Below, in pieces: positions 34,981 through 43,962 of a stretch of DNA of 64,000 nt (the first letter of the stretch is position 1; every line of letters begins with the position of its first letter). Position numbers and translations under genes: made by a program. The stretch lies in the NCBI RefSeq assembly GCF_000165485.1, contig NC_014623.1, forward strand, positions 7,334,893 through 7,398,892, given 5' to 3'. Source of the DNA: Stigmatella aurantiaca DW4/3-1. Its GTDB lineage: Bacteria; Myxococcota; Myxococcia; Myxococcales; Myxococcaceae. The notes beneath the pieces were generated by a model. The model made no database searches and had not been told where the DNA came from. It saw only the letters and a list, made by a program, of their open reading frames with translations.

Positions 34981-36807
34981 GTGTTTGGCGTGAAGGTGGA
35001 GAGGGTAGCGCAAGTGGACCCAAGGGATCTCAAGCCCGACCAGTGGGTGGACGGCTGGCGCATCGTGCGGCGCATCGGCAGCGGCGCCTACGGAGTTGTC
35101 TACGAGGTGGAGAAGGATGGGCAGCGCTTCGCGCTCAAGCTGGCCTGCCACCGTGAACAGAGCGGAGACCCGAGGCAGACGGATGCACGCGCGAAGCGCG
35201 AGGTGGCCTGTCTCCAGCAACTCCATCACCGCCACGTCATCCGCATGTGGGCCCATGGCCGATGGCCAGAGCCGCGCTCGGGTTTTCTCTACATCGTCCT
35301 CGATTTCGTGGACGGCTACACGCTGGGGCAATGGGTGGAGCGAACCCACCCCACGCCGCATGAAGTGGCCGTCCTGTTCCTGAAGCTGTTCGACGCCTTG
35401 GAGCACCTGCACGGGCGGGGTATCCTCCACCGGGACTTGAGCTTGCGGAACATCATGGTCTCCCAAGACGGAGAACCGGTGATCATCGACTTTGGCGCGG
35501 CGGACTACGCGGCCGCCGAGGAACTGACGGATGCTCCACTGCCTCCCGGAACCCCGCGCAACCGGAGCCCGGAGGCCGTGAGTTTCTGGACGGCCAACCG
35601 TCACAACCCCGAGGCGCGTTACCCCTTCAAGGCGACCGACGACATTTTCGCGCTCGGAGCCAATCTCTATGACGTGCTGACGGACCCCTCGCCCGAGCGC
35701 AGCCAGAAGCGGCCTCCACTCGGAGGGGTGATGCCACCGCCCTCCCCGTTCAAGGTGACTCAAGGGCGCGTTCCGCAGGAATTGAGCGCCTATGCAATGC
35801 ACCTGATCGCCAGCGAGCCCAGAGCGCGGCCTGCGACCGCGAAGGATGCGCGGCGTCCATTGGAGGAATTTGCTCGATTCGAACGCCCCGAGTGGCGAGG
35901 GCTCCCCATTCACCCAGTCGCTTCGCAGCTCCCGCCAGAGCCCGCCAAGAGGGGGCCCGTGCCGTCTGCTGCTGGGGATTTGGCGGGGAAGGTTCCTCGC
36001 TATGCAGGGCGTTTTCTCGGGCTTGTAGGGGCGCTGGCGCTGGCCGTGCTTGCGGCAGCCCTGGCCGCCTCCCTGCTACCCCGCGCCACGCGCCACGCGC
36101 CCGCCAGCGTGGCCAGGGAAGCCCCAGCAACTCAATCTCCCACCTCGGTGTTGGCCGAAAAGCCGACAAGCCGCCCCGCTCCATTACCCTCGCCTCTCCC
36201 GACCCCCGAGGAGGCGAGCCCTTCTGTGAATCAGCCCGAGAATTCCCCTGCCCTCACCCACGGCGTACCGAACCCGTCTCAAGTCCAGAAGGCCAGTGCT
36301 CAGCGTGCTCTCTCGAAGGCGCAGAAGTGTGCGCTCCTCGTGGCCTCCCTCTCTTGGGTCGCGGCAGGCTGCCCGGGTGTGCAGACTCGCCCGGAACCGG
36401 AATTGTGTCCGGAGAAAGCCGTGAAGGCCATGGAGCAAGAACTCGATTGGTCCCTGGACTCTGGAGAAACCCTCCTTGTCACCGTCGACGTGACCAAAGG
36501 GAAGATTCCCCGCCGCACCCGCAACCGGGAGGAGGCTGTGACAATATTCAAAGATGGTCCCGTAACAGGGGCTCTTTCCGAGCCAAACGGGAAGGCTCCC
36601 GAGGGGACGATTCTGGAGGGGCATCTGTGGACAACCGGCGACAAAATCGTTGGCCGGTATTTCCGCGCCCGCCTTCCCAACGGACGCACGGTTCCAATCT
36701 GCCTTGAGCTGAAGTACGGGGGCATGGAGAAAGAAGAGGGCTCCAAGCCCGGAAAGGCCGTGGGCAGTAAGGAAGCGGATGCGGGCGGCGTGACGCGGTG
36801 GCGGTGA
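34981..36807 (+). CDS. Membrane Ser/Thr protein kinase with extracytoplasmic domain, copy B
   Basis: 608 aa from GTG 34981. All catalytic motifs are kept (GSGAYG, ALKLA, HRDLSLRNIM, DFG). Differences from copy A concentrate just outside the membrane segment (ASLLPRATRHAPASVAREA), with a few in the C-terminal domain (RRTRNREEAVTIF), that is in the extracytoplasmic part, parallel to the divergence in the DUF2381 partner. The lipobox-like VASLSWVAAGC segment is conserved. Confidence 0.9.
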   Translation: MFGVKVERVAQVDPRDLKPDQWVDGWRIVRRIGSGAYGVVYEVEKDGQRFALKLACHREQSGDPRQTDARAKREVACLQQLHHRHVIRMWAHGRWPEPRSGFLYIVLDFVDGYTLGQWVERTHPTPHEVAVLFLKLFDALEHLHGRGILHRDLSLRNIMVSQDGEPVIIDFGAADYAAAEELTDAPLPPGTPRNRSPEAVSFWTANRHNPEARYPFKATDDIFALGANLYDVLTDPSPERSQKRPPLGGVMPPPSPFKVTQGRVPQELSAYAMHLIASEPRARPATAKDARRPLEEFARFERPEWRGLPIHPVASQLPPEPAKRGPVPSAAGDLAGKVPRYAGRFLGLVGALALAVLAAALAASLLPRATRHAPASVAREAPATQSPTSVLAEKPTSRPAPLPSPLPTPEEASPSVNQPENSPALTHGVPNPSQVQKASAQRALSKAQKCALLVASLSWVAAGCPGVQTRPEPELCPEKAVKAMEQELDWSLDSGETLLVTVDVTKGKIPRRTRNREEAVTIFKDGPVTGALSEPNGKAPEGTILEGHLWTTGDKIVGRYFRARLPNGRTVPICLELKYGGMEKEEGSKPGKAVGSKEADAGGVTRWR

Positions 36808-36969
36808 ACCGGACGCTGTATCGGCGTGTCGTGGCGGACTTCTGCTGACGCTGTAGTGGCGCTGCGCGGCACGGCCAATCCCCAGCGTCGTTCATTCCGC
36901 TGGTTCATGCTGGGTAGTGTTTCGCTCCATTGCGCGGCGCCCTTTCGCGCTGCCAGGAGTCACCACCGC

Positions 36970-38166
36970 ATGTCTACGGCGAGGCCCCCCTGGAACATCC
37001 CGGGCGTCATTCTCTTCTCTCAGGGCGAACTGTCCTACGAGGTGGATCTGTCGCGAGGGCTGGTCGAGGAGTGGGCGCAATCGAAGTTGGGCGAGAGGAC
37101 CGCCGTGGCTTGGGAGCGCACGAGAGAGCAGCGCCTCCGCCAGGTCATCGTTCGCAGCTTGCCAGCGACGTCAGACGAGCCTGAGGCACTCGCCAAGGCG
37201 CGTGCTCGGCTCCGTGAGGAAGCGCGCTTGGCGGCCCATCTGCACCATCCCGGGATTGCCCAAATCTTCGGCATCCATGAAGTCCAGGGGGCCCTTCACA
37301 TTGTGTCCGAGCGGGTCGAGGGCGCCTCGCTCAACACCCTGATCACCTACTCGCTCATGCGCAAGGCTCCCTTGACCCCCGCGTTCTGCCTCTACGTGGG
37401 CGCAGAGGTCGCCAGCATCCTGCATTACGCGCACAGCCGCACGGATGAGAGCGGGGCCCCACTGGGCATCGTGCATCGTGACGTGAGCCCCACCCGCATC
37501 TACCTGGGCACCGCGGGTGAGGTAATGCTCACGGACTTCGCCTGCGTACGCTCTCTTCTCTCAGGCCGGGTAACAACGACGCTGCCTCGGCCTCAAGGCG
37601 AGGTGTTTTATGCTTCACCCGAGGCGCTCCTGGGAGAAGAGGTGGATCCACGCTCGGATCTGTTCTCGCTCGGGCTGGTGCTCTTGGAACTGGCCACGGG
37701 GCTCCACCTCTACAACACGTTCACCATACGGCCCGGGGACTTGGAGGAAGCGCTCACGCCAGCAGTCAAGGAACAAGTGCTCGGTGCCGCCATGACGGCC
37801 CTGGTGGCGGACCTGCCTGAGCACGCGGAGGATTGCATCCTGCGGGCAGCCACGTTTTCCCCCCAAGACGTGGCGGAGCTGACCGAGCCACTCCCGCTCC
37901 CGCTGCGTTCCATCCTCCGCAGAGTGCTCCAGCGACGTCCGGAAGACCGCCACCTGTCTGCGGCTGCATTGGAAGCGGAACTGAGAGCGGGCCTCGCGCT
38001 GCTCGAAGCTCCTTACGGGGCCATGGAAGCCCTTGAGGAAGGCCGCGATTCACGCGATGGGGCCAGCACGAGCCGGGGCGTCATCGAGCCCACGGGTGAT
38101 GATGCGTTTCCCCCCGTGCTGGTGGGGGAAGAGGAGATCACCACCGAACCGGGCGGGACCAACTAA
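36970..38166 (+). CDS. Protein-kinase-like pseudokinase, copy B
   Basis: 398 aa, identical in sequence to the copy at 8192. Here the TAA stop (38164-38166) is followed directly by the sequence that in copy A lies beyond the IS5-family insertion, showing the empty site. Same altered motifs: QVIVRSL, HRDVSPTRI, DFA. Confidence 0.85.
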   Translation: MSTARPPWNIPGVILFSQGELSYEVDLSRGLVEEWAQSKLGERTAVAWERTREQRLRQVIVRSLPATSDEPEALAKARARLREEARLAAHLHHPGIAQIFGIHEVQGALHIVSERVEGASLNTLITYSLMRKAPLTPAFCLYVGAEVASILHYAHSRTDESGAPLGIVHRDVSPTRIYLGTAGEVMLTDFACVRSLLSGRVTTTLPRPQGEVFYASPEALLGEEVDPRSDLFSLGLVLLELATGLHLYNTFTIRPGDLEEALTPAVKEQVLGAAMTALVADLPEHAEDCILRAATFSPQDVAELTEPLPLPLRSILRRVLQRRPEDRHLSAAALEAELRAGLALLEAPYGAMEALEEGRDSRDGASTSRGVIEPTGDDAFPPVLVGEEEITTEPGGTN

Positions 38167-38304
38167 GCGCTTTTTTGGCTCGCAAGGGGGCAAGGTCGGC
38201 GCCAGAACCCACGCCGACAAAGCCAAAGGCCAGGCTGGAAGAAAGCGTGGCATGATGCGCCTCATGCTCCGCCGCCTCGCCTGATGGCTTCTTGACTCTG
38301 CCCG

Positions 38305-39378
38305 CTAGAAGTCAATGAAGGCGTACAGCGCGCGGTGGTTCGACTTCGTACCACTCACCGTGTAGTTGATCGGCGACGGTTGCACGGCCCCTTTGATGAA
38401 CAGGTAGTCGATCTTGGATGCCCCGTTCGTGGCGGCCGTACCGTAGCCGGTCATGCCCTGATCGTTGAGCGTGGTCGAGGGGATGTTCTTGCGGTTCGCG
38501 TCGATGCCCACGATGCGGATCGTCGATGCGTTCATCAAGCTGGTCGCGTCCGCCCCGAGGTGGATACCGGTCCCCTTGATACCGGTGTCCTTGTCACCCG
38601 CGCACGCGTTCGCCGAGTTCTCCTGCGGAAGGTGCATGGTCGCCGCGAACACCGTGGTCCCGGTCGCCTTGATGGTGAAGCGCGCCGCAATGGCGCTGGT
38701 GCGCTTCCACTTGTACTTATCCGTGGTGTCGGGATCGCTGTCCGGCGGCTTGTACAGGGTGCATCCAGCCCCCCCGTTGTACGGCGTTCCCGGCTTGAGC
38801 CACCCAGCACTCCAGTAGGCCGAGACGTCGCCGGCGGCCAGACTCAACCGCCCGGTGTTGTAGATGATGCCGTTGGTCTGTTTCTTCTTCAAGTCGCCCA
38901 ACGACTGATCACTGCACTTGTGGGTACTTCCCCAGGACTCGGGATCGGACCAGACAACGATCGCCTTATACGTCCCCGTCGGCAGCCCGAACATGGCGGA
39001 GAGCTGGTCGGCGTAGGCCTCTGCCTGCCCGGTACCGCGTATCTGCTGCACAATGAGCAGATCGGGAGCGACCACTCCGGAGGTACCGGTCTTCCCAGCG
39101 TCGTCGACGAGTATCGACTTCAGGTGGTCCGTACCCGAGACGCGGGTACAGGTCCCGTCGGAGTTGTTCATGACCAGGTTCTCGATGTTGTTGTTGTACA
39201 CCCGCAGCACCCGATCCGTCGGCTGTCCCAAGACCCTGGCGTCCGCATCCGCCGGCCGGAGCGCGGCCAATGTGTTCGGCGTCGGCGCATCCGTCGGAGC
39301 GGTGTCCGCCTCCATCCCGCCGCACGCCATCAGGAGGGAACCAAAAGACAGGCTGGTGATGAACGTCTTCATCTTCAT
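38305..39378 (-). CDS. Nuclease-fold (EEP) lipoprotein, copy B
   Basis: 357 aa, protein identical to copy A; I counted about five silent nucleotide differences. Same lipobox LMAC and EEP landmarks (IVQQI, MHLP, GIDANR, KIDYLF, SNHRALY). Complete absence of amino-acid change against a few silent ones suggests purifying selection on both copies, or recent gene conversion. Confidence 0.8.
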   Translation of the reverse strand: MKMKTFITSLSFGSLLMACGGMEADTAPTDAPTPNTLAALRPADADARVLGQPTDRVLRVYNNNIENLVMNNSDGTCTRVSGTDHLKSILVDDAGKTGTSGVVAPDLLIVQQIRGTGQAEAYADQLSAMFGLPTGTYKAIVVWSDPESWGSTHKCSDQSLGDLKKKQTNGIIYNTGRLSLAAGDVSAYWSAGWLKPGTPYNGGAGCTLYKPPDSDPDTTDKYKWKRTSAIAARFTIKATGTTVFAATMHLPQENSANACAGDKDTGIKGTGIHLGADATSLMNASTIRIVGIDANRKNIPSTTLNDQGMTGYGTAATNGASKIDYLFIKGAVQPSPINYTVSGTKSNHRALYAFIDF

Positions 39379-39769
39379 GGGATGAATCCTCTGGGAGGGT
39401 GCCAACGCGGAATGGGTGGCCCAAATCCATCGTAACACGACTACACTGCCTTCTCAGATAGACCTGCACCTGAGCTTTTGCCGGCCCAATCCTGATTCGC
39501 CGTCATGCGTCATCCCTGTTCCACCGGGCTCCGGGCCCCTGAGCGCAGGAAGGACAGGAGCCCCAGTGGGCGTAGAGAGCGGGAGCAGAGCGGGAGGTGC
39601 GAGAGGCTGACGGGTAGCCCATGATCCACATTCCGGGCCGACGCAGAAGCCATTCATCTCCCGCAGACACACGCCTGCCCTGCCCAGCCGCCTTCCCAGG
39701 CGGAACGCGGCAGGGGCTTGCCTCTCTTGGCTGGCTGGGCGACCCTCGCGCAGGGGCCCGTCTCGCACC

Positions 39770-40509
39770 TGCCATGAGCAGTCCCAGATGCTCCAGACAG
39801 CAGCCCAGAACAAGGAGGCCGAAGTGGACATCATCGCGCCGCTCCACCACCCACCGGTGCTGTCCCAGCCTTTGCTTCGACTCGATGCCGGGCCGTGCGA
39901 TGCGTGGAGTGATGCCGCGCCGACGCAGGCCGCGACGGTTCTTGCGCGACGCGTACGCCTTGTCGGCATGCAGCTTGTCGGGCCGGTGACGGGGAGGTCC
40001 GCGCGGCTGCCTCACTTGGGGCACAGCCTCTAGCAGAGGGAACAGCGCGTGCGTGTCGTGGACGTTGGCTCCCGTCAGACTCTCGGCCAGCGGAAGCCTT
40101 CCTCTGTCGACGAGAAGATGATGCTTGCTGCCCGCCTTCGCTCGGTCCGTCGGGTTCTTGCCCGTGAGGACCCCCCTTTGGAGGCTCGCACCGTCGAGGA
40201 GTCGATCGAGGCACGGCTGAAGTCCACTTGGCCGCGCTGGCCCATCTCGTTGAGCAGCAGTCGCCGGAGTTGCTCAAACACTCCGGCACGTGTCCATTGC
40301 TCCAGGCGTCGCCAAGTCGTCATCCCCGACAGGCCGAACTGCTTCGTCGGCAGCATCTCCCAGGGAATGCCGGTCCTGAGCACGAAGACGATGGCCTCCA
40401 AGGCGGCTCGCTCATCAACCCGGGGGCGGCCGGGCTTCTTCTTCTTGGGAGTTGGAAGCAGCGGAACGACTCGCTCCCACAGCGCATCCGGTACGAGAGC
40501 GCGAACCAT
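39770..40509 (-). pseudogene. IS5-family transposase, frameshifted and internally deleted
   Basis: From ATG 40509 the frame reads VRALVPDALWERVVPLLPTP, FVLRTGIPWEMLPTKQFGLS, SIDSSTVRASKGG and then shifts. The second frame continues KLHADKAYASRKNRRGLRRR, RHWVVER-type GQHRWVVERRDDVHFGLLVL and LEHLGLLMAG. About 15 residues are missing around VVER. A tail of the same relic is present at the end of copy A (about 11890-11936), so this IS was present before the duplication. Confidence 0.85.
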
Positions 40510-40944
40510 GAAGCCCAAGTGTTCATGGGCCTGGCTTCCGTCCACCCTCCCTTTCAAACCTTACTTTTGCTAGGCGCTCTTAATGGCTTCCGGGGTGGTT
40601 CCGCTGCGCTTGGCGAAGGCTGTCGCCGAGTACGTCATGGCCACTGTCGAGGGCGGGTCTTGCGCAGCCCCCTCCATGACGACAGGACCGATATCCCCAG
40701 GCCAGGGATGCGCGCGCAACTCTCGCCACCGGCCTACGGGCTCCAAGTGGAGGGGCCTGGTGATGCCGTGGCATGTTCTGAGTGCAGCTCTGCCGGGGTG
40801 GACTCCGTGCGCGGCTTCGCCCCGGAGCCGGGCACTTGGCAAGGCGAGCGCCAGCCCCCAGGCGTGGATGCGGAGGTTCTTCACGTTGCTCCCTTCGCCG
40901 CTCCAGCACGGCTCGAGGACTTCCAGGCGCCGAGCCGCCAGCGG
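40510..40944. other. Intergenic region with a 105-bp repeat
   Basis: No gene is supported. 40641-40745 (CCACTGTCGAGGGCGGGTCT onward, through CCTCCATGACGACAGG and ACCGGCCTACGGG) recurs in the same orientation at 48860-48969. The two copies bracket the peptidase, SulP/carbonic anhydrase and two-component genes. Confidence 0.6.
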
Positions 40945-43107
40945 CTAGAGGTTCTCCTGGAAGTGGCGCATCAGCCTCGCCCAAACCCTCTCGCTTACGA
41001 CGGGATCGACGAGCATGTGCGAAGACCCGCGCAGCGGTAGCACCTCGTGAGGCTTTCCAGCGCGGAACAAGGCATCGGAGAGCTTCAGCGTGTGCGCGAA
41101 GAAGACGTTGTCGTCGAAGGTGCCGTGGACGAGCAGCAGCTTGCCGATCGGCTTGTCCGCCTTCACGTAGGTGAGCAGCGAGTTCTTCTCGTACGCCTCC
41201 GGGTGCTCCTCCGGGAGCCCGAGGTAGCGCTCGGAAAGATGGCTGTCGTAGTCGCGCCAGTCCACCACCGGAGCGCCAGCGAACGCGGCCTTGAAGACGT
41301 CCGGGCGCGAGAGCGCCGCGAGCGCGGACATGTACCCGCCGTGGCTCCACCCCTCGATGCCCACGCGCGTGAGGTCCATCTCCGGCACCTCGGCGGCGAG
41401 CGCCCGCAGCGCGGCGATCTGATCGTCGAGTACGTCGGCGAAACCGAACTTGATCTTCCGTTCCCACGCGCGGTCGCGCAGCGCCGTTCCGCGGCCGTCG
41501 AGCTTCACCACAATGAAGCCGTGGTCCGCCATCCATTGTGGGATGAGGTTCATCGCCATGCTCTGGTAAACCGTCGGATAAGCGGCCCCGTAGATATCGA
41601 CGATGACCGGCAGCTTCACGCCCGGCTTGAAGTTCTGGGGCCGGATGATCGCGGTCCAGAACCGCTCGGGCCCGACCTGCCGCAGCTCGAACCGGGGCTG
41701 GATCGGAGGCTCGCGCGCGACAGATGGCAGCTCGCCGAGGCGCGTCCCGTCGGACCGATGGACGTACGCCCGGCGCAGGCGGGTCGGACCTTCGGTCGTG
41801 ATGACCATCAGGCCGCCCCGGCCGGAGACGGCCGCCCCTTCGAGCGCGGGGCCACCCGAGGTCACACGCTCGGGCTCACCGCCGCCCTTGACCCGCCACA
41901 GGTACCGCTCGGTCGGGTTCGGCCCGCCCAGGAAGTACAGGACGTCTTCCTTCGGCAGATAGTTCACCAGCATCTGGAAGCCAGAGCCCGGCTTCACCAG
42001 AGACCGCGCCAGGCTTCCGTCGGCACGGCGGAGTTCCACTTCCGAGGCCCCGTTGCGCTCGGTGGACCAGAGAAAGCCGCTGCCATCCTCCAACCACTCG
42101 GGGAAGTCTTGGTTCAGCGAGAGCCATGCGTCGTCCCTCTCGACGAGAAGCGGTCGCGTCTGGCCCGTCCGCGGGTCCGCCGCGAGGAGCACCTCTTCCG
42201 TCTGCGCGCGGTTCTGGACCAGCAGGGTGAGCGGGCCCCCTTTCGACCACCTCACCGTTGCCATGTAGGGGTACTTCTCCGCGTCCCACCTGACTTCCTT
42301 CGCCGGGCCACCCGCGACCGGCACGACGAAGAGCCGCACCTTCGCGTTCGGCTTGCCGGGCCGCGGGTACGCGAACGGCTGGGCGTCCTGTTCGGGGCTC
42401 GCCGGGTCGACGAGGTTGAGCTTCTCCACGCCGGACGTATCGGCCTCGGCGTAGGCGATGTGCTTCGCGTCGGGGCTCCACCAATAGCCGGTGAAGCGGT
42501 ACATCTCTTCTTGCGCCACGAGTTCGGCGAGGCCATGCGTCCGCTCGGGAGTGCCGCCCCGCGTGATCTGGCGCTCCTTGTTGGTGGCGAGCTCGACGCG
42601 GAACACGTCGTTGTCGCGGACGTAGGCGACTTGCTTGCCGTCCGGCGAGAACTGGGGGTCGATGACCCCCTCCCCCGCGTTGAGCTGGGTCACCTTCCCG
42701 GAGCCGCGCTCGACGGCATAGAGCTTGCCCGAGAGCGTCAGCAGCACCTTCTGCCCATCGCGGGAGAGCGCGTACGAGGTGAAGCTGCCGCCCGAGGCGC
42801 GCATGCGCTCACGGCGTGCCCTCTTCTGGGGTGACAACGTCTCCTCCGCGCCAGCGATGACGCGCTCCGGAGTGAGCAGTTCGCGGGTTCCTCCCGTGGC
42901 GACGTCGAATGCGAACAACGAACTCACGCCCGACGCCGGCGAGCCCCGGAGGAAGAGCACCGTCTCTTCGTCGGGGGTGATCCCCACCGCCATCGGACGG
43001 CCCAGGTTGAAGTTGCGCGTCTCCGCCATCTGCCGGAGGAGGGTGCCGGATTCGGAGGGTGCGGCAGCGCTCACCAGCGAGACCGCGGCCAGCAACTGAA
43101 GCATCAT
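40945..43107 (-). CDS. Secreted prolyl-oligopeptidase/dipeptidyl-peptidase IV-type serine peptidase (family S9)
   Basis: 720 aa from ATG 43107 (GAGGTG 6 nt upstream). The N-terminus MMLQLLAAVSLVSAAAPSES is a signal peptide. A seven/eight-bladed beta-propeller with YSPDG-like repeats (PQFSPDGKQVAYV, YWWSPDAKHIAYAEAD with the DPP-IV Glu region YRFTGYWW) covers residues about 40-450. The alpha/beta-hydrolase domain has the nucleophile in GIEGWSHGGYMS, Asp in HGTFDDNVFF and His in RGSSHMLVD. It should trim peptides in the periplasm or outside the cell, fitting a predatory, protein-degrading lifestyle. Monocistronic; the C-terminus lies next to the repeat at 40641. Confidence 0.92.
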   Translation of the reverse strand: MMLQLLAAVSLVSAAAPSESGTLLRQMAETRNFNLGRPMAVGITPDEETVLFLRGSPASGVSSLFAFDVATGGTRELLTPERVIAGAEETLSPQKRARRERMRASGGSFTSYALSRDGQKVLLTLSGKLYAVERGSGKVTQLNAGEGVIDPQFSPDGKQVAYVRDNDVFRVELATNKERQITRGGTPERTHGLAELVAQEEMYRFTGYWWSPDAKHIAYAEADTSGVEKLNLVDPASPEQDAQPFAYPRPGKPNAKVRLFVVPVAGGPAKEVRWDAEKYPYMATVRWSKGGPLTLLVQNRAQTEEVLLAADPRTGQTRPLLVERDDAWLSLNQDFPEWLEDGSGFLWSTERNGASEVELRRADGSLARSLVKPGSGFQMLVNYLPKEDVLYFLGGPNPTERYLWRVKGGGEPERVTSGGPALEGAAVSGRGGLMVITTEGPTRLRRAYVHRSDGTRLGELPSVAREPPIQPRFELRQVGPERFWTAIIRPQNFKPGVKLPVIVDIYGAAYPTVYQSMAMNLIPQWMADHGFIVVKLDGRGTALRDRAWERKIKFGFADVLDDQIAALRALAAEVPEMDLTRVGIEGWSHGGYMSALAALSRPDVFKAAFAGAPVVDWRDYDSHLSERYLGLPEEHPEAYEKNSLLTYVKADKPIGKLLLVHGTFDDNVFFAHTLKLSDALFRAGKPHEVLPLRGSSHMLVDPVVSERVWARLMRHFQENL

Positions 43108-43210
43108 TCGGAGCACCTCGTCCGATCGAGTCTGGCTGCCCTCTCGGCGAAACGCCCGCGGATTCGTATCTTAGAGGGCCAGGAAGCCCACAAAGCGCTG
43201 GGCATCCACG

Positions 43211-43240
43211 CCGCCCCTCCTAAGAAGGGCGGCGGCTTTT
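43211..43240. terminator. GC-rich hairpin between carbonic anhydrase and peptidase genes
   Basis: CGCCGCCC and GGGCGGCG pair around a 10-nt loop, followed by GCTTTTCC on the plus strand. It lies after the carbonic anhydrase stop, although the T run is on the opposite side from that gene's transcription. Confidence 0.4.
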
Positions 43241-43255
43241 CCAAACGCTGGATGC

Positions 43256-43960
43256 TCAGGCGGCCGAGGTGGACGCCTCTTCCACGCCGCTCGGCCTCTC
43301 CAACTCCTTGAGCATGCGCTCTCCCTCGAGCTCATCGATGGGGGTGAAGCGCTCGAGGCTCGGACGGTAGGCGTGCACCCGCGCCTGGCCGATGTCGAAC
43401 CACCAGCCGTGCAACCGCACGGTGCCGGCCGCCAGACGATCGCGCACCAGGGGGTAGGTCTTCAGGTTCTCCATCTGCTGCAGCACGCTGTACTGGCTGA
43501 GCCGGTCATACGGGGCCAGCCCCTCGCCGATCTTCCCACCGCGCTCGAAGGCGGCCAGGGCGGGGCGGCCCACGTCCAGCCAGCTGCTGAGGTTGGGCGT
43601 CTTCTGATCGTTGTACCCGGACAGAATGGCCTTCATGGCGCCGCAGCCGGAGTGGCCGCACACCACGATGTCCTTCACCGGCAGGGTGAGCAGGGCGAAC
43701 TCCAAGGCCGCCGCCTCGGAGCGGTCGCTCAGGGACAGGCCCGCGGCGTCCGAGGGCGGCACCATGTTGCCCACGTTGCGCATGACGAAGAGGTCACCCG
43801 GGTTGGTGGACGCGAAGAGGTTGGGCACCACGCGGCTGTCGGCGCAGCCGATGAACAGGCAATCGGGAGCCTGTCCATGGGCCAGCCGCGCGAAGGTGGA
43901 GCGGTAGGCGGGAAGGCTGTGACGCTGGAAATCGAGGAGACCCTGAACGAGCTTCTTCAT
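43256..43960 (-). CDS. Beta-class carbonic anhydrase
   Basis: 234 aa from ATG 43960. Converts CO2 and bicarbonate. Zinc ligands are visible in CLFIGCADSRV (Cys and the Asp-Arg dyad) and VVCGHSGCGAMKAIL (His and Cys). The helical N-terminus (KKLVQGLLDFQRHSLPAYRS) is normal for the class. It starts 2 nt after the SulP transporter stop, so the pair is one operon: bicarbonate import or exchange coupled to hydration. Similar SulP-carbonic anhydrase pairings occur widely in bacteria. Confidence 0.95.
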   Translation of the reverse strand: MKKLVQGLLDFQRHSLPAYRSTFARLAHGQAPDCLFIGCADSRVVPNLFASTNPGDLFVMRNVGNMVPPSDAAGLSLSDRSEAAALEFALLTLPVKDIVVCGHSGCGAMKAILSGYNDQKTPNLSSWLDVGRPALAAFERGGKIGEGLAPYDRLSQYSVLQQMENLKTYPLVRDRLAAGTVRLHGWWFDIGQARVHAYRPSLERFTPIDELEGERMLKELERPSGVEEASTSAA

Positions 43961-43962
43961 GA

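Larger units (their letters stand above)
33023..39797. repeat. Large direct repeat, copy B
   Basis: Partner of 4227-11936, without the IS5-family insertion. It starts at the tRNA fragment and ends inside an IS5-type transposase relic, at the same base as copy A. Confidence 0.95.
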
